This document shows, in pieces, positions 1 to 4,621 of a stretch of DNA of 6,405 nucleotides (within the stretch, counting starts at the first letter, position 1; every line of letters starts with the position of its first letter). The position numbers and the translations under genes are program-made. The DNA is from Bacteroidales bacterium UBA1736 (lineage in GTDB: Bacteria > Bacteroidota > Bacteroidia > Bacteroidales > UBA932). The stretch spans positions 1,938 through 8,342 of the forward strand of contig DCIC01000132.1 in NCBI GenBank assembly GCA_002315825.1, given 5' to 3'. Under the pieces are notes generated by a model. The model searched no databases. It saw only the letters and a list, made by a program, of their open reading frames with translations, and was not told the origin of the DNA.

Positions 1-428
1 TTCTGCTCATATAGACGGCTGATTCTTTCAAAAGATTTCTGCAAGACGGACTCCTGGACGATTGCGGTCTGCCATAAGTTGTATGCCCCGGCAATCTCTT
101 CGCTTCTGGCGCCGTTCCTCGCTTTGTCCCGCTGTGCTGACGCGGCTGCAACGGCAGCGTTGGCCTGTACCAGTTTTGCCCTCACTTCCGGGGAATCAAT
201 GAAGGCGACGGTATCCCCAGCGTGGACGGTCTGTCCTTCCTTTACATACATTTCTTCAATTCTCCCCGGCACCTTTCCAGAGACTCGGTACTCAGTTGCT
301 TCAGCTTCTCCCTGAATCACGTGCGGTTTGGGCTTTGACACGAAATAGCCTGCCACGGCTATCACCAGGATGATGGCCACAAGGGCCACAACACCAATTA
401 CAAGGTTGTAGTTTTTCTTTGTTTCCAT
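1..428 (-). CDS. HlyD/YbhG-type periplasmic adaptor subunit of an efflux pump (N-terminal part, runs off left edge)
   Basis: This is the membrane-fusion (adaptor) protein that would link an inner-membrane transporter to the TolC channel encoded just upstream. The first 142 codons are visible, starting at the ATG at 428-426. A short basic N-terminus (METKKNYN) precedes one hydrophobic anchor at about residues 9-30. Next comes a biotinyl-lipoyl-like half domain (about 43-85) with VSGKVPGRIEEMYVKEGQTV and GDTVAFID, the typical beta strand and turn pattern of HlyD adaptors. From about residue 82 an Ala/Gln/Arg-rich helix begins the alpha-hairpin (KLVQANAAVAAASAQRDKAR, then NGARSEEI), which resembles YbhG-like adaptors. 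The gene starts only 5 bp after the tolC stop, so it is the second gene of the same operon. The C-terminal half and the transporter genes are outside the window. An ABC-2 exporter is the likeliest partner from family knowledge, but an MFS or RND partner is not excluded. Confidence 0.9.
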   Translation of the reverse strand, partial: METKKNYNLVIGVVALVAIILVIAVAGYFVSKPKPHVIQGEAEATEYRVSGKVPGRIEEMYVKEGQTVHAGDTVAFIDSPEVRAKLVQANAAVAAASAQRDKARNGARSEEIAGAYNLWQTAIVQESVLQKSFERISRLYEQ

Positions 429-433
429 ATTTG

Positions 434-1945
434 TTACTTATATAATCCCTGTGCTTTCAAAAGTTTGGAATGGTTCAATTGTACTTCTATTCCGGCATCA
501 ATACATTCGGTCTGTGCCTTAACCCAGGCTGTCTGAGCCTGAAGGGCCACGTCGGAACTAATCACACCTTCGGAGAATCCAAGCATTGCGGTCCTGAGGT
601 TTTCATCAGCGCAGCCAAGATTGCTTTTTGCCATCTCAAGGTTCTCCAAAGCCTCGTCCTGGTTCCGGCTCAGTTGCTCTATCTGGAGGGAAATCATATC
701 GCAGGCGTCTTCATATTTGATCTGATACATTTTCGCTTCCGCCTCTGCCTTCCTGATTTTCTGATACCCTTCCGTTGCATGGAAGATTGGGATACTGACC
801 ATCACTCCGATGTTGAACATCCCGCCGAATTCATTCTTGAACCCTGCGTAAAGGTTTGGATTTGTAATCAGATAGTTTCCCGTCAAGGCAATTTTGGGGA
901 GATGGTCCGCTCTGACGACTGCCACTTTCTTCTCATAGATTTTTGTGGCCAGATCGAGCATCCTGGCTTCATTTCTGTCGGTAAGGACACTTTCGATATC
1001 CCGCTTTGGAACGTATTCCACTTCCGGTATGGATTCGTCGTCTTCATCGGCCAGTCTTATCTGACTGTCCAGAGGTATGCCAAGTTGTCTGCACATTAGC
1101 ATCTTTGAAAGAGCCAGTCCATTCTGCGCCTTGGTCTTGAGCATCGTGGCTTCATTCTTCTTCACTCTGATTGCCAGAAGATCCGATTGCACCGCAACTC
1201 CTTCAGCAACGCTTATCTCCGCATCTTTTTCTAGTCGCTCCAGAAGCTTGACATATGCGGCCGCCAAGTTATTCTTTGCGGACAGGGAAACAACTTGCCA
1301 ATAGGAATTCTCGGTTTCCATTTCTATCATAAGGCGCTTTTCGTCATACTCGGTCTGGGACAGTTCCTTGGCGAGAGCGGCAATCTGGTTGGAAGCTACA
1401 ATCTTTCCCCCCATAAATACAGGCTGCTGGATACTGACAGCCCCGGCATATATGTTTTTGATGTCGAAATGAAGAGCGTCGTTGATGTTGGAGCCTATTC
1501 TATTCAGAGCTTCGGAATCGTCAGCCCTGGACAACTCGCCAATAACGGCCTGCCACATAGGGCTGCTCATATGCTTTGCAGCAAGTTGCGGGTTGCTCAT
1601 CATAGATGTCATAAGAGACTCCATTTCCTTTGAAAGCTGTCCCTGCACCATTGTACCCAGACCGGTTAAGGCAGCCGATTGTTCATCAGTAACCAAGGAC
1701 AGGTTGCGGCTGTTATACATATAAGTTCCATTGGCAGAGATGTTTGGAAAATAGTTTGACAGCGCTATCTTTTTGTCATAGTCTGCCATAACGGTCTTCT
1801 GCCTGGCCTCTTCCAATTCTTTGTTGCCGGATATCGCCAGTTGGCGGCAGTCATCGAGATTCAATACCTGCTGGGCGTGAGCAGAAGGCAAGAAGAGCAG
1901 TGCAATAAATGCGATTGATGTTGTTCTTTTCATTGAAAAAATCAT
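434..1945 (-). CDS. TolC family outer-membrane efflux protein
   Basis: This is an outer-membrane channel of 503 residues, the usual size for the family. It carries efflux substrates across the periplasm and outer membrane together with the adaptor encoded next. A signal peptide spans residues 1-24: a basic KR, a hydrophobic core, then an SAHA/QQ cleavage site. No cysteine follows the cleavage site, so it is not a lipoprotein. The mature part shows two OEP repeats (about 28-245 and 290-495), with long Ala/Glu/Lys-rich helices such as LLAIRVKKNEATMLKTKAQN and the strand-like GAVSIQQPVFMGGKI and MFNIGVMVSIPIF. Residues about 84-160 form a Met-rich segment inserted in the first repeat. The ATG at 1945 is used here because a GAGGAAA lies 13 nt upstream; an in-frame ATG at 1933 (MKRTT) would also give a good signal peptide. 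The gene is divergent from tetR and its start overlaps a palindrome, which suggests repression by that protein. The substrate cannot be read from the sequence. Confidence 0.95.
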   Translation of the reverse strand: MIFSMKRTTSIAFIALLFLPSAHAQQVLNLDDCRQLAISGNKELEEARQKTVMADYDKKIALSNYFPNISANGTYMYNSRNLSLVTDEQSAALTGLGTMVQGQLSKEMESLMTSMMSNPQLAAKHMSSPMWQAVIGELSRADDSEALNRIGSNINDALHFDIKNIYAGAVSIQQPVFMGGKIVASNQIAALAKELSQTEYDEKRLMIEMETENSYWQVVSLSAKNNLAAAYVKLLERLEKDAEISVAEGVAVQSDLLAIRVKKNEATMLKTKAQNGLALSKMLMCRQLGIPLDSQIRLADEDDESIPEVEYVPKRDIESVLTDRNEARMLDLATKIYEKKVAVVRADHLPKIALTGNYLITNPNLYAGFKNEFGGMFNIGVMVSIPIFHATEGYQKIRKAEAEAKMYQIKYEDACDMISLQIEQLSRNQDEALENLEMAKSNLGCADENLRTAMLGFSEGVISSDVALQAQTAWVKAQTECIDAGIEVQLNHSKLLKAQGLYK

Positions 1946-1961
1946 TATTTGGAAATGATTT
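1939..1961. promoter_or_regulatory. Candidate repressor operator O1: 8-bp perfect inverted repeat
   Basis: The arms AAATCATT (1939-1946) and AATGATTT (1954-1961) are exact reverse complements separated by 7 bp. The site sits between the divergent tetR and tolC genes, covers the upstream tolC start codon (1943-1945), and reaches where a -33 element for tetR would lie. Its size and location fit a TetR-family operator. That the neighbouring TetR binds it is inference. Confidence 0.5.
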
Positions 1962-1968
1962 CCTCAAT

Positions 1969-1994
1969 ATTTATGCTACATTTGTGTCATAAAT
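1969..1994. promoter_or_regulatory. Candidate repressor operator O2: 26-bp imperfect palindrome over the tetR -7 box
   Basis: The outer arms ATTTATG (1969-1975) and CATAAAT (1988-1994) are exact reverse complements, and an inner ACA/TGT pair (1978-1980, 1983-1985) continues the symmetry. Ten of 13 positions per half match. The centre (1981/1982) falls inside the tetR -7 box, so a bound protein would block RNA polymerase. The half-site differs from that of the other palindrome in this region, so at most one of the two may be the TetR site. Confidence 0.4.
1977..1984 (+). promoter_or_regulatory. Bacteroidota-type -7 promoter box for tetR
   Basis: TACATTTG matches the Bacteroidota -7 consensus TAnnTTTG exactly. 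It lies 37 bp before the tetR ATG, which would give a leader of about 30 nt. The only upstream TTTG that could serve as a -33 element (1948-1951) is 25 bp away, longer than the usual 19-21, so the -33 half is weak. I see no equally good box for tolC on the minus strand. Confidence 0.55.
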
Positions 1995-2021
1995 TACAAT
2001 ATCAAACAAATAAAAGAAATA

Positions 2022-2588
2022 ATGTATCACATCAAGAATGACAAAAGACAAAAGGAATCAGCTTTGCGTCTTATGAAAGGGCTGACAGAATGTCTGCGTC
2101 TCAAACCTATGTCAGAGATTGGTGTCAGTGACCTTTGCGTAGCATCGAACGTGAGCAGATCCACATTTTACAGAATGTTCGACACTCCGACGGACCTGCT
2201 GGAATACACGAGCGACAAATATATAGAGAAGGCGATTGCAGACTATTCAAGGGAAGTGTTTCGGAATGAAGAGGATTTCATACTTTACTCCCTGATGTAT
2301 TGGAAGAATCATACAGACCTTCTTGAAGCCGCAATCAACAGCGGAAGAATAGACATCATTAAAAAATCCTTCATGGCACATTCGGAAATACTGGTGCCGA
2401 TGATGGTCAATGAATTCAAGGAGGATGAACTCGATTACCTTATGGCAGGACTTTCCGGACTTGTCACAAGTATGCTGACACTTTGGATTGAACGCGGCAG
2501 GAAGGAGACCCCGGTACAACTCTTCGAGTTATATAGGAAAATCAGCGAGATGCGATATTTGGGACACACTTCGATAAACTCCCGTTGA
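2022..2588 (+). CDS. TetR/AcrR family transcriptional regulator
   Basis: This 188-residue protein has the normal length for a TetR-family repressor. The N-terminal helix (about 8-27, DKRQKESALRLMKGLTECL) precedes a helix-turn-helix at about 34-53, where GVSDLCVASNVSRSTFYRMF has the classic S-x-T-F-Y-x-x-F recognition helix. DTPTDLLEY follows as helix 4. The rest (about 60-188) is all-helical and should be the ligand and dimer domain, which is too divergent to predict an effector. It is divergent from the tolC-hlyD operon, the standard arrangement for a local repressor whose ligand is a pump substrate. Palindromes in the shared intergenic region suggest autoregulation plus control of tolC. The first ATG is used because the N-terminal helix starts immediately after it. 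The family call is secure; regulation of the pump is inferred from position. Confidence 0.92.
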   Translation: MYHIKNDKRQKESALRLMKGLTECLRLKPMSEIGVSDLCVASNVSRSTFYRMFDTPTDLLEYTSDKYIEKAIADYSREVFRNEEDFILYSLMYWKNHTDLLEAAINSGRIDIIKKSFMAHSEILVPMMVNEFKEDELDYLMAGLSGLVTSMLTLWIERGRKETPVQLFELYRKISEMRYLGHTSINSR

Positions 2589-2719
2589 CCTGTTACAAAG
2601 AACAAGCATACATTGGATGTGTGTCAGAATTACGGGAGTGAGAGGGCTCGTATTCGAGTTTATTGTGTGCGTTGAGAATAGGTTCTTCCATAATGCGAAG
2701 ATAAGAACAATCTGAGATT

Positions 2720-2857
2720 TTATATTTTCGTATAAATCATTTCCGCTCTGTTCCCTTCAAGTTCAACAACCTCGGTTACGGGTTCATAGGTGTAATTGCA
2801 GAAATCGAAGGCCTGAACATAGGCGACCCTTTCAGATTTATTGAAATATACATCCAT
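2720..2857 (-). CDS. Short uncharacterised ORF, possibly a gene remnant (45 aa)
   Basis: I do not recognise this product. An ATG at 2857-2855 opens 45 codons ending at TAA (2722-2720). The translation looks protein-like: alternating hydrophobic and aromatic residues (MDVYFNKSERVAYVQAFDF), then NYTYEPVTEVVELEGN and the end AEMIYTKI, consistent with short beta strands and an acidic middle. Nine further in-frame codons precede the ATG (RSQYVKIID) before a TAA at 2887-2885, and they look continuous with it, as if the 5' part of a longer gene had been lost. There is no clear ribosome binding site or promoter box. It lies downstream of the AlbA_2 gene's putative terminator, so it would need its own promoter. 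It may equally be non-coding. Confidence 0.3.
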   Translation of the reverse strand: MDVYFNKSERVAYVQAFDFCNYTYEPVTEVVELEGNRAEMIYTKI

Positions 2858-2984
2858 ATCAATGATTTTGACGTACTGCGAACGTTATAACTGGCTAATA
2901 AACAACGAATTATCGGTGCGATTCGGGCGTTTCTGACGAATGCCTATTTTGACACAGCCTGCTACTAACAGTATTCTGGAGGGG

Positions 2985-3031
2985 ATAAAGAAAATGAGCT
3001 ATAATTCGAAAAGTATCGAGTTACAGCTCAT
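2985..3031 (-). terminator. Rho-independent terminator candidate for the AlbA_2 gene
   Basis: Positions 3031-3016 pair with 3009-2994 in a 16-position stem with a 6-nt loop. Read on the minus strand, 14 pairs are Watson-Crick, one is a G-U wobble (3024/3001) and one is a C/A mismatch (3020/3005). The stem is followed directly by TTTTCTTTAT (2994-2985). It starts 18 bp after the stop codon of the leftward gene at 3049, the right place and orientation to end that transcript. On the plus strand the stem is not followed by a T-run. Confidence 0.65.
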
Positions 3032-3048
3032 GGATGTTTCTTTGAATA

Positions 3049-4548
3049 TTAATCGTTGACTATCCAATACCCACCATTCTTTTCGGGAGAATGACTAAGA
3101 AGACCTTGCTCACGTAGTTTAGCTAAGTGATATTTAATGCCAGCTTTGGTGAGCTTGCAATTTACAGCTAGTTCAGACGCAGAAACAGCAGGGTTTTCTT
3201 TTATAATATGAATGATTTCCTCGCGCGTTTTCTGTCCCTTTTTCAGGCTAGTTTTTGGGTTAGTCTTTGGGCTAGTTTTTGGGTTAGTACTAACCTGATT
3301 TCTACTTCCTATCCTCAATGTCAACTCAACCCTTTCCGGGTCATGCTTCTCTCGAATCTGGGGCTTTGGCCAATGGTTGAACTCCCATCCCTTGGCAATG
3401 GTATCAGCACCACTTCCCGCACGTTCACCACCTCCTATAAATCCGAAAATCTTCTGAATAGTGGCGTTTCTGCAGATGCTTGTGCCGCCTTCAAAGTACT
3501 GCTCAACGGACACTAGCATTGAACCTGGATTGGCAAATACCAACCTGTCGTGATATCTGTCGATGGTGATAGTGCTAGGAAGGAAGAAATTTGCGTGCAC
3601 AATGGTGTTTACAATTGCTTCACGTAAGGCCTTATGAGCTGGTGTATCATCCACCCTTGAGCCTTTTTCCAGTTTGAAAGGAACGGGAAGGGCAGAATAC
3701 ATCTTCATATACACCCTGGTATAGAACTGGTAAAGATTCGGTTCCCAATAACCGTCAGGAGAAACCCTGTCAGTCCATCGTATCGCAGGGTCGCTGCTAA
3801 GCCTTTCCCTATAGTCAATGTAATAATTTGGCAAAGCGTTCAGAATGCCCTGCCAGGTACCGAACACCAGTACGCCGGCAATGGTGAAGCCTTCCTCTCC
3901 AGAGTCGGCGTCCTTTCGATATGCGCCTATCTTCGTGAGAAAATCAATGTCTTCAAGTTGATTCCATGGATGGTCATCGTGCTTCCCTTTGAAAACCTGA
4001 CGATATTGGTGCACCGTTGTTATGTCGATGTCATCACCAAGTTTGAAATTTCGCACAATTTTTCTATCAAGCGGATTGTTCTTCGCTTGAGAGTCGGCAA
4101 ACATCGTCCTCACCCCGTCATCATCAAGCAGATAGTCTCCTTCGTGCCTGCGGACGAAAGTGTGTCCGAAAGGATTCAATGTCAAATATACGGGCCTTTG
4201 GGAATAAATGGCTCGAGGAATACGGACGACAAGAATTGCGGAACCTTCAAACTCCGTGTCAACCACATCTTTCTCCTGAGTGAGACAGATGTTAACTTTG
4301 CTGTGGTTATTCACATCATCCCAATACTGCTTCTTATAGTCAGCAATCTGTTTCTTTGAGAGTTTGTCGGGAAAGAACTTGTGATTCTTCTCCTTGATCC
4401 CGAGAACGATAATACCCCCATCTGTGTTGCCGAAAGCGGAGTAAGTCTCCCAGAAACTACCAGGGAAACCTCCAGCAGCACTTTTAAACTCAATCTCAGT
4501 GCTTTCGCCCTTACGGCATAGGCCTTTTATAAAAGCAGTCAATTCCAT
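3049..4548 (-). CDS. Schlafen-like AlbA_2 / RecG-like ATP-binding protein with C-terminal winged helix
   Basis: This 499-residue protein has three recognisable parts. Residues about 14-140 form an AlbA_2 (Schlafen-like) nucleic-acid-binding domain, with GESTEIEFKSA at the start and FGNTDGGIIVLGIKEKN at 39-55. Residues about 300-400 resemble the HATPase_c_4 domain of these proteins: HKALREAIVNTIVHANF with the N-box-like Asn314, then RLVFANPGS, RNATIQKIFG and the Gly-rich ERAGSGADTI (GSG at 378-380). Residues about 440-499 are a winged helix (AVSASELAVNCKLTKAGIKY, then a wing ending in GGYWIV). A Pro/Lys/Thr/Ser repeat linker (421-436) precedes the winged helix. The family is usually annotated as an ATP-binding or putative transcriptional regulator; few members are characterised and some occur in mobile or defence loci. 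The start is the ATG closest to the domain, with none further in. It is divergent from the serine recombinase gene. Regulation of that gene, or a defence role, is speculation. Confidence 0.88.
   Translation of the reverse strand: MELTAFIKGLCRKGESTEIEFKSAAGGFPGSFWETYSAFGNTDGGIIVLGIKEKNHKFFPDKLSKKQIADYKKQYWDDVNNHSKVNICLTQEKDVVDTEFEGSAILVVRIPRAIYSQRPVYLTLNPFGHTFVRRHEGDYLLDDDGVRTMFADSQAKNNPLDRKIVRNFKLGDDIDITTVHQYRQVFKGKHDDHPWNQLEDIDFLTKIGAYRKDADSGEEGFTIAGVLVFGTWQGILNALPNYYIDYRERLSSDPAIRWTDRVSPDGYWEPNLYQFYTRVYMKMYSALPVPFKLEKGSRVDDTPAHKALREAIVNTIVHANFFLPSTITIDRYHDRLVFANPGSMLVSVEQYFEGGTSICRNATIQKIFGFIGGGERAGSGADTIAKGWEFNHWPKPQIREKHDPERVELTLRIGSRNQVSTNPKTSPKTNPKTSLKKGQKTREEIIHIIKENPAVSASELAVNCKLTKAGIKYHLAKLREQGLLSHSPEKNGGYWIVND
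3241..3288 (-). repeat. Two 24-bp in-frame tandem repeats in the AlbA_2 gene linker
   Basis: On the minus strand the unit at 3288-3265 is repeated at 3264-3241; 21 of 24 bases agree. Each unit is itself two similar 12-bp halves (ACTAACCCAAAA, then ACTAGCCCAAAG). The product is TNPKTSPK then TNPKTSLK (residues 421-436). Gain or loss of a unit would keep the reading frame and only change the linker length. Confidence 0.85.
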
Positions 4549-4621
4549 ATCCCTGCAAATTTAATCATTCTTATCGAACTCACTATCAACTTTTCAATAA
4601 TTCATTTAACCCCAAATCATC
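4549..4621. other. 73-bp divergent intergenic region between AlbA_2 gene and recombinase
   Basis: This AT-rich spacer must hold the 5' signals of both genes. A -7 box match faces left. Facing right, toward the recombinase, I find no exact TAnnTTTG and no Shine-Dalgarno-like purine run close to the ATG at 4622. No strong palindrome stands out. Its shortness means that any protein bound here would probably affect both genes. Confidence 0.5.
4556..4563 (-). promoter_or_regulatory. Bacteroidota-type -7 box directly upstream of the AlbA_2 gene
   Basis: Read on the minus strand, 4563-4556 is TAAATTTG, an exact match to TAnnTTTG. Only 7 bp separate it from the ATG at 4548, so transcription from it would begin at or within a few bases of the start codon. 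No good TTTG lies 19-21 bp further upstream; the nearest is a TTG 23 bp away. It may be a chance match in AT-rich DNA. Confidence 0.35.

Larger units (their letters stand above)
2589..3048. other. 460-bp interval without a confident intact gene
   Basis: The interval separates the tetR stop codon from the 3' end of the AlbA_2 gene. It is AT-richer than the flanking genes. The only supportable contents are the short minus-strand ORF at 2720-2857 and the hairpin terminator at 2985-3031. On the minus strand, in the same frame as the short ORF, 37 further codons (2888-2998) are open between two stops but have no ATG. No tRNA-like cloverleaf, rRNA, CRISPR repeat or IS end was seen. It could be the junction between host DNA and a mobile segment, but this is not shown. 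Confidence 0.5.

Noticed and set aside
79..315. 78-codon plus-strand ORF
   Set aside because: It is antisense to the adaptor gene, whose reading frame gives a clear HlyD pattern with a membrane anchor.
470..1099. 209-codon plus-strand ORF
   Set aside because: It lies wholly antisense to the well-supported tolC gene and its translation shows no domain pattern. The same applies to 1077-1304, 1295-1633 and 1482-1724.
1946..2021. Promoter for the tolC operon on the minus strand
   Set aside because: A promoter must exist near here, but no exact TAnnTTTG is present on that strand; TAATTTAT and similar strings have two or more mismatches, so no site is called.
2607..2623. Small 7-bp hairpin downstream of tetR
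   Set aside because: It has a 3-nt loop and one wobble pair, and no T-tract follows; too weak to call.
2578..2639. 8-bp inverted repeat (ACTCCCGT / ACGGGAGT) spanning the tetR stop codon, as a terminator
   Set aside because: The arms are 46 bp apart and no T-run follows, so it is not a credible intrinsic terminator; possibly chance.
2682..2708. GTTCTT / AAGAAC inverted repeat followed by an AT-rich stretch
   Set aside because: The arms are only 6 bp around a 15-nt spacer, and the T-rich stretch is not adjacent.
3958..4359. 133-codon plus-strand ORF
   Set aside because: It is antisense to the AlbA_2 domain region; no recognisable protein features. 3208-3516 is rejected for the same reason, since its repetitive start is just the linker repeat read backwards.
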